The translations under genes were made by a program, and so were the position numbers. The notes beneath the pieces were generated by a model that saw only the letters and a program-made list of their open reading frames with translations, ran no database searches and was not told the DNA's origin. 22,250 nt of DNA from positions 1 to 22,250 of the forward strand of contig JBIOXZ010000124.1 in assembly GCA_044869895.1 (NCBI GenBank), given 5' to 3'. This document shows positions 16,723 to 22,250 of this stretch, piece after piece (positions within the stretch are counted from its first letter, which is position 1; every line of letters starts with the position of its first letter). Source of the DNA: AC-69 sp044869895. Lineage in GTDB: Bacteria; Actinomycetota; UBA4738; HRBIN12.

Positions 16723-17614
16723 CGAGCACCGAGGCCACCTCCGCGGCCAGACCCGCGTTGCACTCCAGCAGGGCCAAGTTCGCCCGGAGGCTCTGGCCAC
16801 CGGTCCGCTCGGCGAGGCAGGACAGCAGGAACGGGGTCACCTCCTTGCCCCGGACCCCTCGGCGCATCGCGGCCTCCTCACAAACTCGAACGGCGTCGGC
16901 CACCACATCGCGGTCCAGCGCGACGCCGTCGGGAACGGGGTTGCACAGGACGACGGACGAGCCGATGCCGAGCCTTCGGAGGGCCAGGATCACGGCGGCC
17001 GCCGCTCCGGGAGTCTCGACGTGGTGCTCCAGCAGAACCTCGGCGTGCCCGGCCACGAAGAACGGCAGCCGGTCGGACCGGTAGCCGAGCACCGATACGC
17101 CCAGCTCCTCGAGGCGTTCCATGGTGGCCTCGGGGTCCACGATCGACTTGGGACCGGAGCACACCACCAGGACGGGCGTCGCGGCGAGCTCGAGCAGGTC
17201 CGCCGAGACGTCGCCGGAGCCCCGATGCACCCCGCCGATCCCACCGGTCGCCAGGACGTCGATCCCGGCACGATGGGCAGCCCACGATGCCGCCGAGACC
17301 GTGGTCGCGCCGAGGCCACCCGATGCGACGACCATCGGCAGGTCCCTCCGGGCGACCTTGGCCGCCGCACCCGGCACCGTCAGGCGAGCGAGGTCCGCGT
17401 CCGCGAGTCCGATCCGAACCTCACCGCCGTCGACGGCGATCCAGGCGGGCACGGCGCCCGTCGCGCGGATGGCGCTGGCCATGGTGCGGGCGGCTTCGTC
17501 GTTCTGCGGAACCGGCAGGCCCTGCGCCAGGACACTCGTCTCCAGAGCCACGACGGGCCGTCTGCCGGCGAGGGCCTCGGCTACCTCCTCCGAGAGCCCG
17601 ATCGGGCCGGTCAT
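16703..17614 (-). CDS. psuG: Pseudouridine-5'-phosphate glycosidase
   Basis: A 303-residue protein of the PsuG/IndA family, of normal length. It cleaves the C-C glycosidic bond of pseudouridine 5'-phosphate to give uracil and ribose 5-phosphate. Conserved pieces are VALETSVLAQGLPVPQN (Glu25), GGIGGVHRGSGDVSADLLELA (Asp139) and VVCSGPKSIVDPEATMERLEELGV (Lys156), matching the catalytic Glu, Asp and Lys of the E. coli enzyme. SYRSD-type sugar-contact residues (GYRSDRLPFF) follow. ATG 17614 is chosen because it overlaps the upstream kinase stop as ATGA and starts the conserved domain; an upstream extension in this frame lies inside the kinase gene. It overlaps the GT2 gene tail to tail by 20 bases. 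Confidence 0.94.
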   Translation of the reverse strand: MTGPIGLSEEVAEALAGRRPVVALETSVLAQGLPVPQNDEAARTMASAIRATGAVPAWIAVDGGEVRIGLADADLARLTVPGAAAKVARRDLPMVVASGGLGATTVSAASWAAHRAGIDVLATGGIGGVHRGSGDVSADLLELAATPVLVVCSGPKSIVDPEATMERLEELGVSVLGYRSDRLPFFVAGHAEVLLEHHVETPGAAAAVILALRRLGIGSSVVLCNPVPDGVALDRDVVADAVRVCEEAAMRRGVRGKEVTPFLLSCLAERTGGQSLRANLALLECNAGLAAEVASVLASAARS

Positions 17615-18474
17615 CCCGCCGTGGGCCACAGGTCGGGGCCTGCGGCCACCCGGGCACCCGCGGCGCACGCCACGCGAAGCGCCTCCCCGGGTGAGGCACC
17701 CGTCGCCAGGGCCGCGAGGAACACGCCGTCGAAGGCATCGCCGGCGCCGGTCGGATCGGCCTCCACGACGGGCTCGCCCTCGTAGCGAATGAGTAGCCCC
17801 TCCCACGACATCGCCGCGCCCCGCGGGCCGCGCTTCACGCACACGACCTGGTATCGCTGGGCCAGGGTCTCCGCGGCGTCCTCTCCCCGCCTGCCACACA
17901 GCACCTCGGCCTCGAGCTCGTTCACCAGCAGGACCGAGGCCGAATCCGTCACGGCGAAGAACCGGGTGGTGCCGAACTCCCGCAGGAGCGGCCAGGAGGC
18001 CGCGTCCACGGCCACGTATCGAGCCTTCGCGCGTTTCAGGGCGGCCATCGCGGCTGGAAGCGATCCCTCGTCGAGCAGGAGGTAGCCCGAGACCAGCACC
18101 GCAGTCGCCTCGATCTCGGCGGGGAGGTCAGCGGGGGACAGGCGAGCGTTCGCCCCCCGGTCGGCGACCATCGATCGCTCCCCCGCCGAGTGGACGACCA
18201 GCAGCGCTCCGGTTCGCGCCTGGGCGTCCACGGCGAGGACGGTCTCCACACCGTGCTCGGCGATCGATTCCTGGAGCAGCCGACCGCTCAGGTCGTCGCC
18301 GACCCGTCCGTGGAGCCGGACCGAGGCCCGGGTCGCCGCCCCCCAGACGGCGGCGTTCGCCGCGCTGCCCCCCGGTCGAACCGACACCCGCCCGTGGACG
18401 TCGCCTCCCTCCGCCAGCGCCGTCGCCTCCACACTGACGTCGACCATCACGTCGCCCACCGTGACCAGGTCCAT
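17611..18474 (-). CDS. psuK: PfkB-family sugar/nucleoside kinase, probable pseudouridine kinase
   Basis: A 287-residue ribokinase-fold protein. The N-terminal TVGDVMVDV and VRPGGSAANAAVWGAATRASVRLHGRVGDD segments bind the sugar. The ATP site and catalytic Asp lie in EADPTGAGDAFDGVFLAALATGAS, with VKRGPRGA before it. The kinase type cannot be fixed from motifs alone. The ATGA overlap with psuG indicates pseudouridine kinase, supplying pseudouridine 5'-phosphate to the next enzyme; a general ribokinase-like role is the alternative. The ATG at 18474 has no Shine-Dalgarno, but a TAGGGT -10-like box ends only 9 bases before it, so the mRNA could be nearly leaderless. Confidence 0.85.
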   Translation of the reverse strand: MDLVTVGDVMVDVSVEATALAEGGDVHGRVSVRPGGSAANAAVWGAATRASVRLHGRVGDDLSGRLLQESIAEHGVETVLAVDAQARTGALLVVHSAGERSMVADRGANARLSPADLPAEIEATAVLVSGYLLLDEGSLPAAMAALKRAKARYVAVDAASWPLLREFGTTRFFAVTDSASVLLVNELEAEVLCGRRGEDAAETLAQRYQVVCVKRGPRGAAMSWEGLLIRYEGEPVVEADPTGAGDAFDGVFLAALATGASPGEALRVACAAGARVAAGPDLWPTAG

Positions 18475-18483
18475 GGCCGGACA

Positions 18484-18489
18484 ACCCTA
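18484..18489 (-). promoter_or_regulatory. Candidate -10 box (TAGGGT) giving a nearly leaderless psuK mRNA
   Basis: TAGGGT on the minus strand ends 9 bases before the psuK ATG. With initiation 6-7 bases downstream, the leader would be only a few bases long, which fits the lack of a ribosome binding site. No clear -35 is seen. A small CGGAC/GTCCG hairpin (18512-18526) lies in the same 88-base gap and may mark the end of the upstream transcript. Confidence 0.35.
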
Positions 18490-18562
18490 TCGCGGGGTCG
18501 GAGCGGACCAGCGGACTGAAGGTCCGGTCGGCTGGCGACCCCGAAACCTTCGTCGTCGAGCG

Positions 18563-19309
18563 TCAGCCCATCGAGGCCCGGGGAGACCGGCGAGCCGAGC
18601 GCCGCCAGTGGTAGACAAAAACCACGTAGGAGGCGAGCAGCGAGAGGCCACCGGTCACGAGCTGCGCGATCCCACCCTGGCGTTCGGCGGTCGGAGACGA
18701 AAACTGCGCGGTGATCCCCGGGGCGATGAGCCTGAACAGCCCGTAGCTTGCCGCTGCCCCAGCCACCAGCGCGATCAATACCGAGACGAAGCAGACGGCG
18801 TGAACGTAGGCTTGGTAGGTTCGCCACGCCGGGCTGGCTTCCACGCCCGGCTCGGTCAGGAGCTCTCGGGCCCAGGCCGCGTGGAGGCGGAGGACGATCC
18901 CCGCCGCCAGGGCGATGACGGCCGCCTGGACCGCCATCCGCCACAACTCCCGGTCTGGGTCGAACGACTGGAACTGTGCCACGTCCGAGTGTGTTTCGGA
19001 TCCTGGCACCGGCGTGGTGAGTCCCTCGGACCCGCCGACCGATCCGTACCCCGCCCCGGACGATCCGATCGTGACCGGGAACTCCCCTCCCACGTCCGAG
19101 AGGGGGATGCGCACCACAGCCTGGACCACTCCGATCAGCGCGAACAGCGTGATGAACAGCGAGATGAAGATGACGGCGAAGAGATAGAGGGCGTAGGTAC
19201 GGCCGCCCGTGGTGTCCGGCTCGCCTCGTCCCGCGAGGGCCAAGACCCCCAGGACGACGAGCCCCAACAGGACCAAGGGGATCAGCCCGAGGATGGCGAA
19301 GAACTCCAA
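18563..19309 (-). CDS. Four-helix membrane protein of unknown function in the thiamine operon
   Basis: A 248-residue protein with hydrophobic helices at about 2-26, 39-66, 128-145, 165-190 and 214-233. The segments TYALYLFAVIFISLFITLFALIGVVQAVV and TYQAYVHAVCFVSVLIALVAGAAASYGLFRLI resemble each other, suggesting an internal duplication like that of DUF5671-type membrane proteins. Between them is a Gly/Ser-rich loop. No transporter or enzyme motif is recognised. The start appears to be a TTG 18 bases after the stop of the ThiL-like gene in the same frame; no ATG or GTG alternative and no Shine-Dalgarno were found, so translation may depend on coupling. It is the third gene behind the TPP riboswitch. 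Confidence 0.7.
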   Translation of the reverse strand: MEFFAILGLIPLVLLGLVVLGVLALAGRGEPDTTGGRTYALYLFAVIFISLFITLFALIGVVQAVVRIPLSDVGGEFPVTIGSSGAGYGSVGGSEGLTTPVPGSETHSDVAQFQSFDPDRELWRMAVQAAVIALAAGIVLRLHAAWARELLTEPGVEASPAWRTYQAYVHAVCFVSVLIALVAGAAASYGLFRLIAPGITAQFSSPTAERQGGIAQLVTGGLSLLASYVVFVYHWRRSARRSPRASMG

Positions 19310-19327
19310 GTCAGCCGAACCGTACCA

Positions 19328-20401
19328 TCAGGCCCTCTCCGTGATTCCCGCGGCCTCCTCGGCCCACCGACCGAACGCGCCCCAGAACGGATCCAGCCCG
19401 GGGTGCTCGAGCGGTTCGTCGCCCCGATCGGTCATCAGGACGGCACCGCGCTCGGCTTCCGTCACCTTCCCAACGATCGCGGCATCGATGCCGGCGTCCC
19501 CGAGCGCCGACACGAACGCGTCGGCTCGGGCCGGGACCACCGTACAGATCAGCGTGCCCTCGGAGATCGACGTGTACGGGTCCATGCCGACGTGCTCGCA
19601 CACGGCACGGACCTCTGCCCGCAGGGGGATCCTGGCTCGCTCGACGCGCATCCCCACGCCGGAGGCCGAGGCCACCTCGGTGAGCCCCCCGAGCACGCCG
19701 CCCTCCGTTGCGTCGTGCATGGACGTCACCCCCTCGTCCCGAAGGCCGAACTCCCGGGCCACGGCAGCCTCCGGCACGACGGTCATCCGCTCGAACAGGG
19801 CGTCGGCCGCATTCACCACGTCCTCCCCCAGGCTCCGCGCCAGACGCTCGGGGAACGTGGCCGCGAACAGCGCGGTGGCCTCGATTCCCGCGCCCTTCGT
19901 GACAACGATCGCGTCGCCGCGTCGCGCCATCTTCGGCGTGACGTAGCGGTCCTCCGGACCCGCGGCCATGCAGACGGCCCCGCCGACCATGGGCCATGCG
20001 CAACCCTCGTATCGGGCGGTGTGTCCGGTGACGACGGCGATCCCGATGTCCCGGCACGTCCGGTGGAACGCATCCCACAGGGTGGTCAGTTCCTCGTCGG
20101 TGACCTCCGGTGGCAGGTTCAGGTCCACCGCCATCCACCGAAGGGAAAGGCCGCTCGTGGCGGCGTCCGAGGCCAGGATGTGCACGGCGAACCACGCCGC
20201 CCGCTCCCAGCCGTACGCCGGGACGACGAACACTGGGTCAGCGGTCAGCGCCAAGGCAACGCCGTCGGCCACCCGCACGACGCCGACGTCGACACCGTGC
20301 TCCGGGCCCACCAGCACGTCGGGATCCTTCGCCCCCAGCCGGCGCAGGATGACCTGGTCGAACAGCTCCGCCGTGGCCTTGCCTAGGCGCGGCTCCGCCA
20401 T
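19328..20401 (-). CDS. AIR synthase-related protein (ThiL/HypE-like), probable thiamine-monophosphate kinase
   Basis: A 357-residue protein of the PurM/ThiL/HypE/SelD fold. An N-terminal ATP-binding half contains VALTADPVFVVPAYGWERAAWFAVHILASDAATSG and VVTGHTARYEG. The C-terminal half contains KGAGIEATALFA, GVTSMHDATEGGVLGGLTEVASASGVGM and ISEGTLICTV. These are closer to the HypE/archaeal AIR synthase-like branch than to standard ThiL, which would show GDDAAV and NLSDLAAMGA. The start is an ATG 6 bases after thiE, under the same TPP riboswitch. That makes thiamine phosphate to thiamine diphosphate conversion the best guess. A HypE-like hydrogenase role is unlikely because no hyp gene is nearby. 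Confidence 0.75.
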   Translation of the reverse strand: MAEPRLGKATAELFDQVILRRLGAKDPDVLVGPEHGVDVGVVRVADGVALALTADPVFVVPAYGWERAAWFAVHILASDAATSGLSLRWMAVDLNLPPEVTDEELTTLWDAFHRTCRDIGIAVVTGHTARYEGCAWPMVGGAVCMAAGPEDRYVTPKMARRGDAIVVTKGAGIEATALFAATFPERLARSLGEDVVNAADALFERMTVVPEAAVAREFGLRDEGVTSMHDATEGGVLGGLTEVASASGVGMRVERARIPLRAEVRAVCEHVGMDPYTSISEGTLICTVVPARADAFVSALGDAGIDAAIVGKVTEAERGAVLMTDRGDEPLEHPGLDPFWGAFGRWAEEAAGITERA

Positions 20402-20407
20402 GTCGGC

Positions 20408-21055
20408 TCAGCCTCCCGGCACGGATGCGTGCGCCCGGACGAGTTCGACGAGCTCCTGAGTCGCCTTCACGGGATCGGGAGCGGCCCCCACGGCCGAGAC
20501 GACCGCGATGCCGGCGGCCCCGGCCGCGAGGACCTCCGGGGCATTCGAGGGATCGATCCCCCCGACCCCGACGACCGGGAGCGATGTCGCCTCGACGATG
20601 GCTCGGAGTCCGTCGAGCCCGATCGGGACGGCGTCGGTCTTCGTCGGCGTGGCGAACACCGTGACCCCGACGTAGTCGGCTCCCGCTCTCTCAGCCACAT
20701 CGGCCTGCTCCGGCGTCGCCACGCTGATCCCCAGCACTCCCCGTAGGCCGAGTCGCTCGCGGGCGGTCTCGGAGTGGTCACCCTGGCCGACGTGCGCCCC
20801 CCCGGCCATGACTGCGACGGCGATGTCGATGCGGTCATTCACGACGAACAGGACGTGGCTCCTCCGGCAGCGTCGTTCGATCACCCTCGCCGCGGATCGC
20901 AGCTGGTGGTCCGAGAGCTCTGGCGCGCGGAGCTGCACCACGTCGGCTCCGCCCTCGATCGCCGCAGTCGCCACCCCGATGTGCCCACGACCCGGGACGA
21001 GCCCGCTCGAGGTGATGACATGGAGTCGGAGCCGTTCCGGATCGATCGCGCCCAT
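20408..21055 (-). CDS. thiE: Thiamine phosphate synthase
   Basis: A 215-residue TIM-barrel protein that joins HMP-pyrophosphate and thiazole phosphate to form thiamine monophosphate. Family motifs are VVQLRAPELSD, FVVNDRIDIAVAVMAGGAHVGQGD, GISVATPEQADVAERAGADYVGVTVFATPTKTDA and PVVGVGGIDPSNAPEVLAAGAAGIAVVSAV. The common QLRxK lysine is replaced (QLRAPE), a small departure. ATG 21055 is chosen because GGAGGG lies 4 bases upstream; the in-frame ATG at 21073 is part of the conserved TAATGCGGGC element of the TPP riboswitch and should not be used. It is the first gene of a thiE - ThiL-like - membrane protein operon. Confidence 0.94.
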   Translation of the reverse strand: MGAIDPERLRLHVITSSGLVPGRGHIGVATAAIEGGADVVQLRAPELSDHQLRSAARVIERRCRRSHVLFVVNDRIDIAVAVMAGGAHVGQGDHSETARERLGLRGVLGISVATPEQADVAERAGADYVGVTVFATPTKTDAVPIGLDGLRAIVEATSLPVVGVGGIDPSNAPEVLAAGAAGIAVVSAVGAAPDPVKATQELVELVRAHASVPGG

Positions 21056-21190
21056 CGTTCCCTCCGCCCGCATTACCGGGATCAGGTTCCTCGGGTCGCC
21101 GGCGCTTGCTTGTTCTGGGGCTACCGCTTCGCTGCTTGAGCCCCAGAGCCGGCCTCTCAGCCCGGTTGTCCCGAGCTCCCCGGTGGTTCC
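21056..21190 (-). promoter_or_regulatory. TPP (THI-box) riboswitch in the thiE leader
   Basis: Reading the minus strand, the leader contains CGGGGAG, a short hairpin CTCGG-GACAA-CCGGG, the diagnostic CTGAGAGG, then CCCGAGGAACCTGATC, CCCGGTAATGCGGGC and GGAGGGAAC just before the ATG. These are the conserved pyrimidine-sensor and diphosphate-sensor arms of the TPP aptamer. The P3 arm carries an extra perfect 9 bp stem (TCTGGGGCT / AGCCCCAGA, plus-strand 21114-21122 and 21139-21147). The ribosome binding site is part of the conserved 3' element, so TPP probably blocks translation of thiE. Confidence 0.93.
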
Positions 21191-21195
21191 ACGTC

Positions 21196-21201
21196 AGTAT
21201 A
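21196..21201 (-). promoter_or_regulatory. Candidate -10 box (TATACT) for the thi operon
   Basis: TATACT on the minus strand lies right after the stop of the upstream membrane protein gene. Initiation about 7 bases downstream (near 21189) would begin the transcript exactly at the 5' end of the TPP aptamer. No consensus -35 is evident. Confidence 0.5.
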
Positions 21202-21206
21202 GGTCG

Positions 21207-21932
21207 CTATCTTCGGTTGACGGCTTGGGCCCGAGCCAGAGCCCGTTCCCGCGCCACGCGCTTCCAGTCGCTCCTCGTCCTGGAGAACAGGATGTCGGTG
21301 GCGATCTGGAAAGCGCCGATACCGGCCAGGACCCAGGCGGCCCACGCCGGCCCACCCGCCGCGAGGCAGAACCCGAGGGCCACGAACGGGGCGATCTTCG
21401 TGGCCAATGCACCGGAGGCGTGCATCCAGGCTCGCGCTCCTGGTGGGGTCCGAAGGTAGGAGGCGTAGTCGATCTTCAGACCGGGCCAAGGAGGAAACGA
21501 CGCTCCGATGTAGTAGGCCAGGAACGAGATGCCGACCAGGCGACCAACGGCCCAGTGGGCGAGGTCGTGGACGCATACGGACCACGCCCCGCCCGCGACC
21601 ACGAACGACGATCCGGCCACGGTCGGGTTGTCGCTTCGCATGCCGTACACGACGGCCGCCGCCCCGAACAGGACGCCGATCACGAGCACCAGGTTTCCGA
21701 ACCACACAGGGAACCGGAACCGGACCCGCGTCTCGAAGGCCCTGCGGTCGATCCGGCCGACCTGGTCGGCCCAGTGCTGGGCAAGCATGGGCTCGACCTT
21801 CACTCGGCGGAGCAGTCGCCAGAATCCGAGCCCGGAGAGGTCCGTCCGGCCCGCCTCGACGGCTGATTCGATCCGGGCGAACGCGTCCTGATAGGTTTCC
21901 CCGTCCGGAGGAAGACCCCCAGGTTCGCCCAT
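21207..21932 (-). CDS. Polytopic membrane protein with HDLAH motif (site-2-protease-like)
   Basis: A 241-residue protein with a soluble N-terminal third (residues 1-74) and helices at about 77-97, 107-121, 127-143, 172-193 and 196-213. Residues 122-126 read HDLAH at the end of a hydrophobic stretch (WSVCVHDLAHWAVGRLVGI), resembling the HExxH zinc motif of M50 site-2 proteases with Asp in place of Glu. A second conserved-looking element, ATDILFSRTRSDWKR (211-225), holds an Asp that could be a third ligand. The function is unknown; an intramembrane metalloprotease-like protein is an inference. ATG 21932 is chosen because GGAGG lies 4 bases upstream. It is divergent from the protein kinase gene and ends just before the thi promoter. 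Confidence 0.75.
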   Translation of the reverse strand: MGEPGGLPPDGETYQDAFARIESAVEAGRTDLSGLGFWRLLRRVKVEPMLAQHWADQVGRIDRRAFETRVRFRFPVWFGNLVLVIGVLFGAAAVVYGMRSDNPTVAGSSFVVAGGAWSVCVHDLAHWAVGRLVGISFLAYYIGASFPPWPGLKIDYASYLRTPPGARAWMHASGALATKIAPFVALGFCLAAGGPAWAAWVLAGIGAFQIATDILFSRTRSDWKRVARERALARAQAVNRR

Positions 21933-21950
21933 CCGGCCTCCGTTCCACGC

Positions 21951-21956
21951 TACGAT
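21951..21956 (+). promoter_or_regulatory. Candidate -10 box (TACGAT) for the protein kinase gene
   Basis: TACGAT on the plus strand overlaps TAGCGT on the minus strand (21952-21947), so the two divergent genes may share an overlapping promoter zone. Neither has a clear -35. Confidence 0.25.
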
Positions 21957-22037
21957 GGGCCCCGGCCCTTCACACGTCGCCCGCGCGCGGGAGGTCCAGC
22001 GACGTCCAGCCGTACACAACCAGACCGCACGATCCGC

Positions 22038-22250
22038 ATCTCCGAGACCCCATCCAGCCTAACCACGCTCGATGGCCGGTACCACGTCGTGGAACGGGTC
22101 GCCGCGGGGGGGATGGGCGAGGTCTTCAGGGCCCACGACGCCGTCCTCGAACGAGAGGTGGCCGTCAAGGTGTTGCACCCCAACCTGGCCTCCGATCCGG
22201 GTTTCGTGGACCGGTTCCGACGAGAGGCTCGGGCCGCGGCGGGGCTGGGC
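22038..22250 (+). CDS. Serine/threonine protein kinase, N-terminal part (3' partial)
   Basis: The frame encodes ...LTTLDGRYHVVERVAAGGMGEVFRAHDAVLEREVAVKVLHPNLA...FVDRFRREARAAAGLG and runs off the right edge. It shows the glycine-rich loop (VAAGGMGEV) and the ATP-anchoring Lys (VAVKVL) of bacterial Hanks-type (PknB-like) kinases. No in-frame ATG, GTG or TTG exists between 21951 and the loop. The first canonical candidate, GTG 22089, would cut into the kinase fold. The left boundary given here (an ATC preceding SETPSS) is therefore only a placeholder, and the true start may be non-canonical, or upstream if a base is missing. PASTA or other C-terminal domains cannot be judged. Confidence 0.8.
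   Translation, partial: MSETPSSLTTLDGRYHVVERVAAGGMGEVFRAHDAVLEREVAVKVLHPNLASDPGFVDRFRREARAAAGLG

Noticed and set aside
18461..20386. 641-residue plus-strand frame over the thi operon genes
   Set aside because: It is low-complexity, Arg/Gly/Asp-rich and antisense to the membrane protein and ThiL-like genes.
21056..21073. Upstream ATG for thiE
   Set aside because: It is part of the conserved TPP aptamer sequence and has no suitable ribosome site; ATG 21055 has GGAGGG.

Overview
The window is GC-rich, tightly packed bacterial DNA from a probable actinobacterium (Actinomycetota). The supporting signs are DUF3040 and DUF6504 family proteins, a LexA box of the actinobacterial/Bacillus type (TCGAAC-N4-GTTCGA), many GTG and TTG starts, -10 boxes of the TAnnnT form with poor -35 boxes, and a MoxR-DUF58-TgpA triad. 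No rRNA, tRNA, insertion sequence, phage gene or CRISPR array was seen, and no intergenic gap exceeds about 220 bases. The species cannot be named from the sequence alone.

Layout. (1) 1-97 is the tail of an unknown gene, followed by a terminator-like hairpin. (2) 312-4786 (+) holds a MoxR AAA+ ATPase, a DUF58 protein and a TgpA-type membrane transglutaminase-like protein. (3) 4788-5860 (-) holds a MerR-family regulator and a small DUF3040 membrane protein, each with a candidate promoter. (4) 6016-10799 (-) is an SOS mutagenesis operon, DUF6504 - dnaE2 - dinB, with a promoter and a perfect LexA box in front of it. (5) 10970-14399 (+) holds glutamate formimidoyltransferase, a formimidoyl-THF cyclodeaminase, a DUF402 phosphatase-like protein and a class V aminotransferase (cysteine desulfurase-like). 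(6) 14487-16722 (+) holds UDP-sulfoquinovose synthase (sqdB) and a membrane-anchored GT2 glycosyltransferase. (7) 16703-18474 (-) is a pseudouridine degradation pair (PfkB kinase, then PsuG) that overlaps the end of the GT2 gene tail to tail. (8) 18563-21190 (-) is a thiamine operon: TPP riboswitch, thiE, a ThiL/HypE-like AIR-synthase-fold protein, and a four-helix membrane protein with an internal duplication. (9) 21207-21932 (-) is a polytopic membrane protein with an HDLAH motif. (10) The start of a Ser/Thr protein kinase runs off the right edge.

How the genes work together. The mutasome operon should be repressed by LexA and induced by DNA damage. It pairs an error-prone C-family polymerase with a Y-family polymerase that, unlike ImuB, keeps its catalytic acids. 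The sqdB-GT2 pair points to a sulfoquinovose-containing lipid or glycan, but the usual GT4 sulfolipid synthase is absent here. The thi operon is read as TPP-controlled, so its unknown membrane protein becomes a thiamine-linked candidate. The most promising undescribed features are the sqdB-GT2 module, the thi-operon membrane protein, the DinB-type SOS cassette and the HDLAH membrane protein.
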